Part shown: positions 10,727 to 23,383 of the stretch, piece after piece
How positions within the stretch are numbered: the first letter of the stretch is position 1
Layout of the letters: every line of letters starts with the position of its first letter
DNA from: Lineus longissimus
Lineage: Eukaryota > Nemertea > Pilidiophora > Heteronemertea > Lineidae
DNA length: 64,000 bases
Direction of reading: 5' to 3'
Assembly: GCF_910592395.1 (NCBI RefSeq)
Contig: NC_088314.1
Coordinates: 20,170,070-20,234,069 of the forward strand
Notes under the pieces: generated by a model
Databases searched by the model: none
What the model was told of the DNA's origin: nothing
Seen by the model: the letters and a program-made list of their open reading frames with translations, nothing else
Translations under genes and position numbers: made by a program

Positions 10727-12341
10727 ATGAGTGGTCCAAGAGTAGCAATCGTTGGTGGAGGCATATCTGGCCTTGTCTGTGGCGCAAGACTGGGACAGCT
10801 CGGCCTGAAGGATGTGACTGTCTTTGATACAGGTATGGGACGGGTTCTCAAATCTTGACGAATGTGGTGCAATGGTGCAGATTTGTCAGAGATAGGGGAC
10901 AACATTTGCCGACTGGTTGTGACATGTTGACTGGTTGTGACATGTTGTGGTATAATGATTGTGACCTGATACAGTCCGTGGCTGTTGATACAACTTGCAG
11001 GTTGTGACTTTGTAAAGACAGGGAAAACTGATACGTCTTTCTGGTTGTGACATTGTTAAGCAATCAGTCAACTTCCTCAAATCTGATAAAATATGTCTAC
11101 TTCTCAGTTTAAAGTAGTGTGGTCAACAATTCTTGGGTGATGACAAAGACCAAGTCTTGGTAGGCCAAAAAAATTGTAACATGAGTGAACTAGTGATTAA
11201 TAACATCTTCCAATTGACACTTCCAGGTAGGAGGGCCCCAGGAGGACGGTGTTCAAGTCGCAATGTCAACATCAACGGCAAGATTCACGTCTTCGACCAC
11301 AGTGCTCAATATTTCACCGTCAGTGATGAGAAGTTTGCCAAGATTGTCGGCTTTCTAAACCGTCAGGGTGCAGCTAAAATCTGGAATGGGAAAGTCGGTC
11401 GATTGAAAAGTGGCAGGATATTTGAAGAATCTAAAGCACAGATGTTCATCGGGACTGATGGGATGCAGTCGATTGCGCAATCTTTAGCAACGCAGGTCAA
11501 AGTTCAACCGAAAACTTGGGTTGGGAATGTCCTATGGGAGCCGACGATAAAGCGTTGGAGAGTTGACCGCTATGGCCATTTTGATTATTTGGTCGTAGCG
11601 CATAACGGGAAATGTGCAGACAAATTGATGGCATCTGCAGGTGTGCCCGATATTCATAAACTTTTACGGGTGAGATTTGGTGACCGGCTTCTCCCGAATG
11701 ACCAGCGCATGCAGTTGTGTTCAATCTGGTGCCTGCTTGTCGCATTCCCGCAGACTCTGAAACTGTCAATAGATGGAGCCCATGTGGATGGTATCACATC
11801 CAGGGACGGCAAACCATCCATTATTTCCTGGATAGCTAACAATACTCAAAAGCTGCAAAAGCCTTCTGAAAGACAAAATGGACCTGAATGCTGGACGATC
11901 TTCAGCACCAAAGAATTTGGGACAGCGAATAAGGTACCACAGGAAAACATTCCACCAAAGAAAGCGGAAGAAGTCACAGAACGCCTCCTAGTGGCTTTTG
12001 CAGAAGTTACAGGCCTGAAGAGAGGTGCGTTAAAGCCTTGTTTTACCAAAGTGCAGCTATGGGGAGCTGCCGTCCCCATGAATGTTCTTGACAACGGCGA
12101 GGAGTGCGTTTTTGACGGAATGCACCATGTTGGAATTTGTGGCGATTGGTTGACAAGCCCTTGTATAGAGGGCGCAGCAGTGAGTGGTCTTGCGGTGGCG
12201 GAAAAGATTTACAAAGATTCACAGGGAAAACAAGAAGGAACATCGTTATGTTGCAAATTTAAACCAACAGAGTCAGTAGTCATTGGTGCTTTTCCAACAA
12301 ATCCAGCTTTGCATTTCAATCCTCTCCCTCATCACCAATGA
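10727..12341 (+). CDS. Renalase-like FAD-dependent oxidoreductase
   Basis: A two-exon gene of 406 aa: exon 10727-10832 (35 codons plus one base) and exon 11227-12341, joined GATACAG|GT...CAG|GTAGG in frame. A 5' non-coding exon probably ends at about 10315 (AATAG|GTGAGT), spliced to an acceptor at 10705. The N-terminus has a Rossmann dinucleotide-binding motif, VAIVGGGISGLVCGARL (residues 6-22). It is followed by GGRCSSR (41-47) and FDHSAQYFTV (about 59-68), the signature of the renalase/plant-bacterial FAD oxidoreductase family. Near the C-terminus VGICGDWLTSPCIEGAAVSG (about 337-356) is the second FAD-binding motif. The family oxidises NAD(P)H isomers or related substrates; the substrate here is unknown. 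It is longer than human renalase (342 aa) and looks closer to the bacterial/plant type, by memory only. Confidence 0.85.
10890..11060 (+). repeat. GGTTGTGAC repeats in the renalase-like intron
   Basis: Four exact GGTTGTGAC copies at 10915, 10933, 11000 and 11043 plus near-copies (GATTGTGACC), in opposite orientation to the three copies at 10380-10416. They bracket coding exon 1. Confidence 0.75.
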
Positions 12342-12559
12342 GCCACTGGGCCCTGGGCTATAAAGAAGACAGGACAAGTCGCTACTCAGAAATAACTTTA
12401 TTCCATTCCATATCGATGGACAACAATAGGACAGTTCATTCAGCGTTCAATATTCACTGACATCTGACAGCTGGTAATAAGCCGGAGAGAGTTCCACCAA
12501 AACTTGATCAGCGTATTAAACTGAACTTTCATTTCAAAAAGCTATTCAAGGAATGAAAT

Positions 12560-13591
12560 GGCCAGGGCCATTGTGCTCACCTCATGTGGAGGAAAGATGG
12601 ATAAAGAGCATGGTATTGTGTCATGTAGTGTTAGGTTTGATGTAGGTCCAAGCAATTACAATTTCCCCAAAATGGCCAATTTACAGTACATTCGACCTCT
12701 GTGACCTTGAAAAGTAGGTCAAATCAAAGAAGACCCGGGTGACACATTGAATGGTTGTTAGAATTAGATGTACCTATGATATAAAATTGGTGCCAATCGG
12801 GCAAGTAATTACTAGGAATAATGGCATTTTGAAGAATTTAGGATTTGGCCCCCTCCCTGGAGGCCAAACGGCAAATCAGATCGCACCAAACTTCGGTACC
12901 TGAGATCACCTGACCAAGGGGTACATGTGTACTTTATTTGTGATCAATAGTCATTGCAGTTAAGAAACGTGCCATAGTTACGGCCTGACGGCGAATTTAC
13001 GCCATTTGACCTCTGTGACCTTGACAAGAAGGTCAAATTACAAACCTGTGTGACATATACTGTATGGTGGTTAGATGTACCCATGATATCAAATTGGTGG
13101 CAATCGGGCAAGAAGTTAAGGAATAATCACATTTTTAAGGTTTTTGGATTTTGCCCCCTGGTGGTCAAGTGGTGAATCATATTGGACCAAACTTCGGTCC
13201 CTGAGATCACCTGACTAAGGGGTAAATGTGTACCAAATTTGGTATCAATAGTCATTGCAGTTTAGAAACGTGCCATCGTTACATCCTAACGGCCAATTTA
13301 CACCATTTGACCTCTGTGACCTTGAAAAGGAGGTCAAATCAAAAACCCGGAGGATATATGATGCACCTTTCCTAGAAGTACCTACCATATTTTTTTCAAA
13401 ATTTCCCGACTACTATTAAGGGAGATATTGCATATTTTCACTTTTAACATTTGGCCCCCTGGTGGCCAAACCATGAAACGAATCGGACCGAAACTTGGTC
13501 TCCAAGGTGCCATTACATAAGGGTACATGTGTACCAAGTTTCAACTCAATAGCTCTAACAGTTACGAAACGTGCCCTGCTAACGGACGACG

Positions 13592-13632
<41 letters not shown>

Positions 13633-13690
13633 ACGACGGACGCCACGGTATGGGATAAGCTCACCTCTGCTAAGAGGTGAGCTAAAAACG
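12560..13690. repeat. Dispersed-type repeat: three diverged ~0.3-kb tandem units ending in (GAC)n and a hairpin
   Basis: The phrase GACCTCTGTGACCTTGA recurs at 12694, 13008 and 13309. Each copy is followed in order by AAATTGGTG.CAATCGGGCAAG-like, GCCCCCTGGTGGCC-like, AAACTTCGGT.CCTGAGATCACC-like and GAAACGTGCC-like blocks, so the unit is about 300-315 bp and diverged. After the third unit comes a (GAC)n run (about 13584-13640) and then a perfect 11-bp stem AGCTCACCTCT/AGAGGTGAGCT with a 4-nt loop (about 13659-13684). No ORF is present. It looks like a non-autonomous mobile element; the class is undetermined. Confidence 0.75.
13584..13640. repeat. (GAC)n microsatellite
   Basis: An almost pure trinucleotide run of GAC/ACG, flanked on both sides by GGACGACGGACG. 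Open frames across it (poly-Arg, poly-Asp) are artefacts. Confidence 0.95.
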
Positions 13691-16490
13691 TACCGGTAAT
13701 TGACATTGTGTGTGAAGGGCAAAGAAAGAGGTACAAACATTTTCAGATTAACAATATCATGGAATCATAATGCCCACGTTGGATTGAGTCAGAAAACATG
13801 GAATTAACACATACTTATACATCCAACCGTAACAAATCTTTGGCCATTTGAATTTTTTCACTGTTTGGTTTGAAAAAAATAAAGGTGGTTAAACCTGACA
13901 GAAATTGTAGCATTCTGGTCAAAACTCTGCGCAACTACCATTCTCAACATAAGCATGCCATGTAACATCAACTTCTATAAAATAACTAACTTGAATACTT
14001 GCATAGAGTTAGCTGATATCGATTACAATGACTTCTCCTTGATACGAAATTTATCAAAACAGATCTCTACAGTACAATACGGAATTCGGTAGTAGTCTGG
14101 ATAGGCAGACCCTAAATGGTGAATGCAAATACTGCTAATAATTCGAATTCACCAATGTAGTTTTTGGTGTAGGCTGTGCATATAAGTTCAAAACAATTTG
14201 CTTAGTGTTCCCAAATCAGTATCTTCTCCAATCATGCAGGTTCAAGTGAGTGAATGAAAACAAATGCATGTCCCTCGTCCAACTCAAATTGCCATGTCCC
14301 TGAATTGATTTGAATCCGAAATTTACATTGTGACACTTTTCTGGAAAACCCCACAAAACAAAATCACAAGCAACTTGATATTTTTAACCTTACATGTACA
14401 ATGTAACTCACAACCGAGACCTTGGGTAGATATGATTCCCAGGACATCGAACAATGTTGCATCAAACATACACATGGGTCCAAGGTTGGGGTCAATTCCG
14501 TGACGTCGGACAGGAGAAATCCCGTCAAATCACCCTGGCAACGAAACATGGCAGTTGGCCCGAGAATCATCTATTGCTGGGATCACCGATAATAAATGCA
14601 AAACATTTCATGACACTATTTACATAGCCTTGTACACTTTGAGGCCATCTCTGTTAACAAATCTATGATATAGAATAGCATATCACAATAAATAAAAGAA
14701 TATTCTTTCATCCTGAAAATTATCTACTATTTGTACAAGTTTATCCAACTTACATTTGATACCGTACTTACAACTTAATACATGCACCTCTGCTATGATG
14801 AACACTACACTCTTTTTCGTAACTACAAGGCCAATCAGTGTCACTTTAGATGATATTCAATTAGGGACTATTGTGTTTGATGTTTCTAGAAATTTAATTT
14901 TAATTAAAAATAAATCTATCCATTATGGTTATTTACAATCAACAATAACTTCTCACCCTTTTATCATACATGAAAACAAAACTTAGGAAAATTCTGAAAA
15001 ATCTAAAATCCTTCTGACTCGGCAAGTTTAAACCACATTTCAGCAAAAAAACAAAGATGAGATGAAATTTTTTTGAAATCATAATGCAGAAAGGATGTGT
15101 TGAAAATCATCCTAGAATCAGAAAGAATGTAAAATTGTTCAGAATTTTCTAAAGCACGATCATTTACTTATAATACGAATTCGGTCACCGAGTTTGATCA
15201 AACGATATACGGCAGAAAGTTTCGAGAGTTATGACTGCAACACTTCTTCTTATTTGTGTATTATTCAGATGTGGATACAGTTTAGTCATGAACGAACTAA
15301 AACACAAATAAATACACAAAATTTGCTCCGTTTGGAACTCAAGACCCACAACTTGCTCAGGCAAAAGTATGCTCTCGTCGCATGTGGAAATGTTTTCCTC
15401 AAAATTAAGTTTTCTTCCTGAAAATGATTGTACAAGTGTGGTGTACATTCTCAAAAGTAATCTTGTGCACAATCAGCCCATGGCAAAAACTAAATATCTG
15501 TCTTCAGCTGCACGTGCCTACTTTTGCCAGCGTGGGTCACAAATAACATCTCTCAAAGTGTGTACATGAAGAAGCAATTTGATATCAAACACGTGAACAA
15601 AATATCTTCTACCTGTAGCAAAGCATTCTAAGGTTGAATTTCGAAAGCACAATGAATTGGCACACCAAAATAATGAGTGGAGACAAATGTCAAAAAAAAA
15701 ATTTCGAATTTTTTTCAAAATATCGAACAGGCAAGGTTTTTTGAAATCTCAATTTTCATTGCCATTAATTTCACTTTGTCTTTTTTATCATGTTCATGGC
15801 TTAATTCAACAATTTTGAACATGCACATCATATTGTATCCATTACAACTAATTAACTCAATCAAATCAATATATAAATTTGGCTGTTTTGAATTCACGAA
15901 ATAAAAATCTCAATAAATTATCTATAACTCAAACAAGAATACTCACACCGGAGCCAGAGGACTGTCATGGCCCAGATACTGGTACAAACTAAAGAAACAT
16001 AACATTACACATGACTCTTTCTCCACAATGAATCGCGCTTCAAACTCTAGCAATATCAGACTAAAAGTATCAGCATCAGTATCCTGAACTGCTGGTTCAG
16101 GACATCATGTCTTTTGACCCAGCCAAGGGCTGCACTCTTACAGAGGAACACCTGTCTAGTGTAAAACAAGAGAACTGAAATGTCCTTGCGTGTGCCAGAT
16201 TGTGGCAGCCCTTGGTTCTCCAAAAAGGTTCCTGGAAGAGCTGGGTAATAATGTTTGTGATTGTAAAGCGCTTTGAGACAGTAGATAATACAGTGAAAAG
16301 CGCTTTATAATAACTCTCTTGTATTATTATTATCATTCGAACTCTGAAGAAACGAAAATCTGAATACGAAAATGACTCCAACATAATTTCAATTCAGAAC
16401 AACCAACTTTGCTTTTTTTATGATATTGCTAGCAGCTTCAACCGCCATTCACTTCCATCTCAACACAGCAGTCAACTCTCTTCTTGGCAG
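13691..16490. other. Sfmbt 3' flank / 3' UTR, AT-rich
   Basis: No coding exon recognised on either strand. The part nearest 16490 should be the Sfmbt 3' UTR. No AATAAA on the minus strand was clearly found. A SINE-like tail occurs near 16250-16330. Confidence 0.45.
16100..16340 (+). repeat. SINE-like element tail
   Basis: Contains TTGTAAAGCGCTTTGAGACA, then GTGAAAAGCGCTTTATAATA, and ends in a TTATTATTATTATC run, a pattern typical of SINE 3' tails with a short tandem terminus. The head is not clearly tRNA-like, so the left boundary is a guess. Confidence 0.4.
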
Positions 16491-19400
16491 TCATTTGGCA
16501 AACTGTTCATAAAATGCAATCTTCACTCTCTCGATGTGGTGACATAGTTTTATTGCTGGTCCGAGTTTCAGTTCCATGTGCTCCTGAACTGTTGGCAGTG
16601 TTAGGAGTAGTAAGGCTTGGCCATCAATCTCCTGTAAGAAATAACGTTAAGATATACCAACTACAAACTTAAAATCAAATAGACTCAGGTCGGGGAGCGG
16701 GTCAATTTGCTCATTATCATCCTCAAACTGCCCCAGGCCCAAAACCCATGAGGCCTACCCGGGTAACACAGTACTGTTACATTTTTGAGTCTCCTTGAAA
16801 CTCTCAGCGACCGGTGTAAGCTCCATCGTACTCAAGCCAGTCCACAGTCCATGCAAACGTAAACGCCAGTCCCAATGTTCAACAGAGTTCTCGGGATATT
16901 GAACAACAGGATAGTCGTACATGTTGGTGATTTGTTTTTTTTGGCAAAAACTCCTAATATCGTTATTCAACTTACGTGTTCCCTGAACAGCCTGGCAAGG
17001 CTGGCACAGTCAGTGTCCTTGATGAACATGACAACGTCATCTACGCTCCACTCGAGGGGGTTACTGTCAAGGCACAGGCGATCTTCAGGCTTCACATGCT
17101 ACAGGAAGAAGAGGACACCGGTTTGGTTAGTCTTCCTCTTTGGTGTGCCAGTGTTTCCCTGGCTATTGTCAGGTAGTTAATGAGTACAATGTTCCAGCGT
17201 AACATATATACAAGTCAACAACAAAGGCTATGATGGTTGACTAATTGTTGGTTTATACCAAGCTGTCATAAGCTTTGGGAATGTAAAGAAGGGGTTGATT
17301 ACTAGATTACTAAAACAAGTGCTGACAAAGGCTTTGACTGCAAGAAAAGAGCAGTTGCCTGGGCAACAGACAATTCAAACAAATTCAAAAAATCGCGAAA
17401 GTTTCCTTACCTTGAATGGCGTTTGCATGGACACAGGTTTTGGCGGTGGAATATCATTCTTCGACAACATAATCTTTTTATGCGTCTTCCGCTCGAAAGT
17501 GAACTTTGGCAATTTAGCACCACGTGTTTGGATACCGGTTGGCGTGGCAACGTGTCGCATGTAGCGCCGTTTCTTTCGTGACGGTTCGTCATCGCGGGAG
17601 GCGCCACTATTGTTCATATCCTTACTCTCCGTACTCCGCTGATCGTCATCTTTCCCGTCAAAATTCTCATCACTGTCGCTTTGTTTTTCTTGCAGCAGGA
17701 TATTAATACGCCGCTTCCTCCGACATTTACCCGTTTTCTTGGGCCCAGGTTCGACAATGTTGCTATGGCCACCCGGAGGACGACCAATCTTTCGTTTCTT
17801 CTTTTTACCGTAAAATTGAGCTGTAAAACAGATGTCAAAGTTCTTTCATAAAAATTCACAATCAAGACCACCTGTGATTGATTCAATGGACATGCTTCCC
17901 CTGCTTTGAAATAAATGTGACCCGCTCTACCAAAACTAGGCGCTTGTCGCATCTGAACTTGACAGGTTGATACGGACTTGTTGTTCATTTCCCTATTGTA
18001 GACCTTTTGTGAAATGTGACCAAATCAGTTTGTAATAGATTTCACAAAAGGTCTACAATAGGGAAATGAACAACAAGTCCGTATCAACCTGTCGAGTTCA
18101 GATGCGACAAGCGCCTAGTTTTGGTAGAGCGAGTCACAAATGATCAAATGACCTTTTTATCCCCAAGGGGAGACTCCAAACGATCAGTGCTAATTTGAAC
18201 GGACAAATATATGGGTAAATTTCAAATCACTGCTTCTATAAGAGAAATCCAAATCACTTCTGTGTGAGAACATCAACTGTTTTCACTTACTATATTTCGT
18301 TTTCGTGAGTTGTGAACAATTCTCAGGACACTGGCTGTCGACAAAGTGCGGACTGAAGAGATTAGGACAGCACTCTAACTTGATGCAGACCTGCCGACAG
18401 AACTCTTCGATCTGGTCAGCAGATTTACACAACTCGACCGTCGCTCGATAACTCTTCCCTTTATATCTGTGAGGTAAGAAATAATCAAACATTAGTTAAT
18501 AGAGTTAAGAAAAGAGTTCGACTCGAGCAGAGGAGATGGGTGAAATGTCAGCGTTGTCCTTTTGCCTCCAAATTTCTAACCAGGCAAAAGGCAAGATGAC
18601 AGGCCAACCTCACTAAATTGTAGTAGTGTCTTCCAATATAACACCCTCCACAAGGCAATAAAAGAAAAAAAAAATTTTTCGTAATTTTTATTTTGGGGGA
18701 TTTCGTTATGACTTTCAATTTTTTTCAATCAAATTTGTTTTAATTTTTTCAAACTGAAGTTGAATATTCGCAAAAAATCTGTGAAAATAAAAACTCCCAC
18801 AAAATTATGCGGTCTTTACTTACTTGGCTTTGAGAATCTGTTGATGCATGTTAGGGTTAGGATCGCCCTCTAGCTGCAACTCCCGCAACACCCGACTAGA
18901 TTTATACGCAACGTTTATCAACATCGATAGCACCTCTTTCAAAACAAGTATCACAGGACCGGGGCCGACACACTTGGGAAGCTCTGCAATGCGCCCCTTG
19001 CTCAGGAACGGGCCCGAGAAACACCGGTGGTTGTAGTAGATCTTGGGACACAAAGAACCCACTCCTGCTGAAATGAGACAAGTAAAAGCTTAAAGGTCGA
19101 CGCTGATCATCTATATTGTATTTCCTCGTGGCGAAGGGAAACAGGGGGTGGGAGATACTTCAGTCCTTTCAGCCAGTCTGATGGGAACCACATGAATGTT
19201 TGAATCCAGAGCTGGGATAGGGTATGAACATGGTTTGAATAACAGAGATGAAATCCCTGCTTCTGTAGGCTCCTCAACTTACCTGGAGTCTCTCCGTTCC
19301 TCATCATGGAGAATGCTGCCGTGCGAAACTCCTCCGGGGTATCACCAAACGGCCGCCTGAAATAGACAAACAAAATATAAACAACATCTCATCATAACAA

Positions 19401-22400
19401 ACAACGGCTGCCAACGTAAGCCAAGTCTTAAAGGACAACCCATCTTGGTAACTGAAAGACTGCACTTTTTCGGCGTCTTAAAACCTACAAACACGACCAC
19501 ACTTACTCTGGTTGGACAACTGCAACCCGTTTCTTCAAGCCCTTGGTGAATCCAGACCTCCTAGGCGGCTTTAACGGGTAGCTATTACTCTCGCACCAAC
19601 CAACGGGATATATGTCATGTGACTCCACATCGACGATATGATTGGCTACAAGCTTTGTTGAGTTATCCAGATGTACCCACATCAAACGGTCGATGATTTT
19701 CGTGATTGTTGCAGCGCAGATCTGGTAGGGATGGGTCGGGTTGATTGCTTCTAGTTTCATTCCACGTTTGAACTCGTGGTCTGGGGTCTCCTGAAATGAG
19801 ATTGAACGCATTGAGAATGGCACTCCACACTCATGATCAAACAAACACGGGTTACCTGGATCTCAGACGTTATCCTGCATTGTGCAATGGAGATTTGACA
19901 TCAATGCTGTCGGCTTTGTGAAATCATTTCAGTTAAGGACTAAGATACTCACAGCAGTAAATATTTCTTCTGGCGCTGGCTCCGCTTTACAATGTTCACA
20001 GTAATCCGCCCAGTCGAAGTCCGGCTTGTTCCAACCGCCCGGAACCGTCAGACGGATACCCTTCCAAGAGCACCATTGGATCGGGAAAATATTGGGGGAG
20101 TTGGCATGGCAACAGACTTTGACACTCCTTCTCTCATCTCCTTCCCGAAGGTCGTCAATCTCCACGATGAAGTAATAGTCGTTGATGACATCGATGACCG
20201 TCCCGGCACAGAATTGCGTTTGGTTCTCAGGGTTGAGCACCTCCAGCTTCCAGCCCTTCTTGAATTTATGCTCGGGGATTTCTTCCTGGTCCTAGAAGTG
20301 ATAAAAAAGATAATTTTCTCCGACAACTGAGATGCATAATTTTGGCATCATGTTCTTTTTGCCAACACTGACAACATGGCAAACATGTTTTTCGAGCCAA
20401 GGCGTTTGTCCCTTGAATGGCCAATTTGAATTCCTGTAAGGCATTTCTCCATGTCAGTTTGGATTTATCTGGCTGGTGTCTACATTTTTAGTTCACACCA
20501 CATCGTGAACGACCAGTTTCTGGATTTCTGCCTATGGTGGCAAAAACTTTCCTTACCTTGAAAATATCTGTCGGTGGTTTGAAGTCGTCATAGTCCTTAA
20601 TGGCACATTGTAAAATCTCCGACCACTCGGAATAGTTAGTGTGTTCCCTTTTGATAACTGAAATCAAACAGTCATTGAAAGAGTCAGGAACATAGAGTCA
20701 TTTCATTTGAATACGTCAGACCAACTGGCACTTAATCAAGTTTTTCATGCAGATGACAAGTTTGTCGTTACTTTTTCAAGTCATATTTTCACAGTTCATG
20801 GACTTTAAATGTATTTTAAAGGGTTTTTGAGTCGTCTCAGAGCATTGGATGATGGTTTTAATGACTCAGCTTGGTCTAAATAACGATTCCCTACCTTCAG
20901 GAGGTCGATAGATACAATCATTTTCATGCGCCCAGCCAACAGGATGCACCCGCGAATGGAGGTAGAACAACCAGAAATCGTGTACCGCAGTATTGGTGCC
21001 TTCATATCTCATCAGGAGGCGCCCACCGACGTTTTCTAGCACCTTGACGATCCAGACAGCCTGGCGATAGAGCTGGTGCTGAATTTCTAATCTCATGCCC
21101 TGTTTGATCTGATCCACTGGAGTGGTTCCTGTTTTCTGAAATATGAGAATTTCAAAACTTTTACTCTTATGCCCATCTCCGCGAGTCCTTAGGTATTATT
21201 TGCCCAATTTGATCTTTCGTTGACCTACCTTATCAAGAAGATACGACGGTGCTGTTCTCGCCCCGGTCAACGTCTTCACCAAAAACTCCTTCCAGTTGTC
21301 GTACTTGTATTTGATCGCTTCCGGAGGCTGAAGTCTCTTCCCATTGGCCGCGCACCAGCCAATCGGATGCATGTCCGCGTTCAGTACATCGCACCAGAAA
21401 TCGGCAACGTTGTCCTCGCCATAGCCGTCATATCTCAGCCGGAGAAGCGGCCCGCATGTCATGATTACCGAAGCCACCCAATACGTATCAACATTTGACT
21501 TGTTAGCGACTTCGAGTTTCATGCCTTTTAGGAAACCACTTTGTAGGCTGTTTTCGACGTGTTTGAACGACGTTGGTGGGGCGGCAGTGGCACCAGTCTC
21601 CTCCAAGTACTCCTCCCAGACAAAGTCAGGGCTATTGTATTCAACGGGGATCTCGATTTCCTCTGAAAACAGAAGACAAGGACAGTCAGGCACGGATCCA
21701 GAAGGGCACCCCAGACACCCTCCCCCATTTCTTGAAAATCTTTGAAATTGACCACGAAATGTTTGAAAACACCAGGAGTTTAGATTAGAAATGTAGTGCA
21801 TGTCCCTCGTTATCTGGCTCCTTGATCCGCCCCCGACAGTTGACCCAATAGACCCATTTACGCATTAGAAGCAGTGTTGGCATGAAATGGGTCAACAATG
21901 TTTAAACTGACAGAAAACCATGACCACGGCATTATGTTTTACTTCCTCATTACTCAGCTTGGTAAAAATCTTAACCTGGTACGTTTTAAAAACTGCCAAG
22001 ATATGACCAGGCATGACCATCTAGGGTCTTCCGCATACTTGGTACGAGTATGCGGAAACTGCTCTTCGATATTACTCACCTTCAATTGATGTCGACAGGT
22101 CCTGCTGTGGATCATCAACGTCCATTGCCTCCTGCTTGATTTTCTTCTCAATCTCCTGTAGCCCGACATCTGGGAAGATCGATTTCTGATCCCCCGACTC
22201 GAGCTTCGGAACTGTCTTTAGATTCATCGGCATATCGGTGCTCGTGCTTGGCTTCACATCAGGTTCTGGTCTTGGTTTAGGCGCAGGGTGACTAGGGGTG
22301 TGTGGAGAGAGTTGTGGTGGGTTCTGGCTAACGGGTGTAAGTTGTGGCCTGTTTGGGCTGACTGGTTTGAGTACGGGTATCGGGCCGACAGTCATCGGTA

Positions 22401-23256
22401 ATGGATGGCTTGCTGCAGCTGGAGTTGATACAGTCAGTGGGGTATTCTGCTGTTGCGCAGGATGGTGGAGTCGCACTTTTGGTATGTTTAGACAAGGTCC
22501 ACTTGGCATCATTTTCGGTGGAGCAGACATTGTTGGAGCAATTTGAGGCATATTCTGAGCAGTAGTGACAGTGACCACAGGAGAGGAGAACGCAGCAGAG
22601 CTGCTCACCGATGATGTCATGGTGTGCATCGGTTGAGGAACATTCGGAATCTTCAACGGCTGAAACGTTGACGTCGAGGTTGGAGCCAGAAGCTGCTGTC
22701 CAGGTGGATTTTGCAACAACACTGCACCAGGTGGTATTTGATTTTTGAACACTTGCTGTGAATGTTGGGTGGATATAAGTTGGAATCTTTGTTGATTTGG
22801 TCCTCCAGAACTCGACTGCGTCTGTGGAATCGCAAGCAACTGGATCGGCATCACCTGCTGGTAACCCTGTGTGTTCACCGGGATGTTTGGGTTGCCAGCA
22901 CCGCTCGCTGTAATGCTTGTTAGATTCGGCGCGCTGTTTGGCACCTGGATCGGGCCAACACTGACGCCAGTAGCTGGAGCCTGTGTCACTCCCGGCATCG
23001 CCTGGATCAATGTCCCAGGAGCCTGGCCCCTGACCCCCTGGACATTTGTATTGGTGACAGGTTGCGATATGACTGGACTCCGGGGAACCTGCAGCGGCTG
23101 TGAAATCACGGGGCTCCTCGGGGGATGTGGCATCAAGTTCATATTTGGACTCCTCACAGACTTGGTCACAACCGGGATATTTAAAGTTGGTATTGTCAGT
23201 GGAGTGGGCACAGGCCTCCTGTTGGGACCCTCCCCAGGATTTCTATTATTGGCCAT
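16491..23256 (-). CDS. Sfmbt: Sfmbt: Scm-like protein with four MBT repeats, SLED and SAM domains
   Basis: Polycomb-group chromatin protein; MBT repeats bind methylated lysines and the Drosophila protein is the PhoRC subunit partnering Pho. Twelve minus-strand coding exons: 23256-22080, 21662-21229, 21135-20895, 20657-20557, 20291-19953, 19790-19507, 19356-19283, 19067-18824, 18466-18291, 17820-17411, 17098-16976, 16631-16491. All phases agree, giving 1247 aa. Residues 1-392 are disordered and Pro/Gln/Ser/Thr-rich. MBT1 is near 400-537 ([20 protein letters not shown]), MBT2 538-617, MBT3 652-764 ([11 protein letters not shown]), MBT4 765-860. SLED is near 885-1025 ([20 protein letters not shown]). 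A basic linker with [17 protein letters not shown] follows, then SAM 1165-1247 ([19 protein letters not shown]). The ATG at 23256 has an ideal AAAATGGCC context, but the frame is open to the acceptor at 23383, so an upstream coding exon cannot be excluded. Domain order matches SFMBT1/2. Confidence 0.95.
17916..18138. repeat. Near-perfect foldback (palindromic) element in an Sfmbt intron
   Basis: Arms of 100 bp (17916-18015 and 18039-18138) match in reverse complement with only two mismatches, around a 23-nt loop. Outer ends read TGTGAC; the arms contain CCAAAACTAGGCGCTTGTCG. No ORF and no certain target-site duplication. It lies between coding exons 18466-18291 and 17820-17411. Confidence 0.95.
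22029..22057. other. Small perfect hairpin just inside an Sfmbt intron
   Basis: An 11-bp stem TTCCGCATACT/AGTATGCGGAA with a 7-nt loop, 22-50 nt downstream of the 5' splice site of the intron after the long N-terminal exon (donor G at 22079, minus strand). Confidence 0.7.
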
Positions 23257-23383
23257 TTTGGTGGGCCTCGTAAATATCAACTGAATTGGCAAGGTTGTCG
23301 ACTTTATAATGGTCGTACACCGATCGATCGTAGATATTGTGAAGATCACATATCTCTCATTAGGGCCTTGAAGGATTTCAGAC

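Noticed and set aside
13416-13736. Arg-rich ORFs around 13.5 kb
   Set aside because: Created by the (GAC)n microsatellite.
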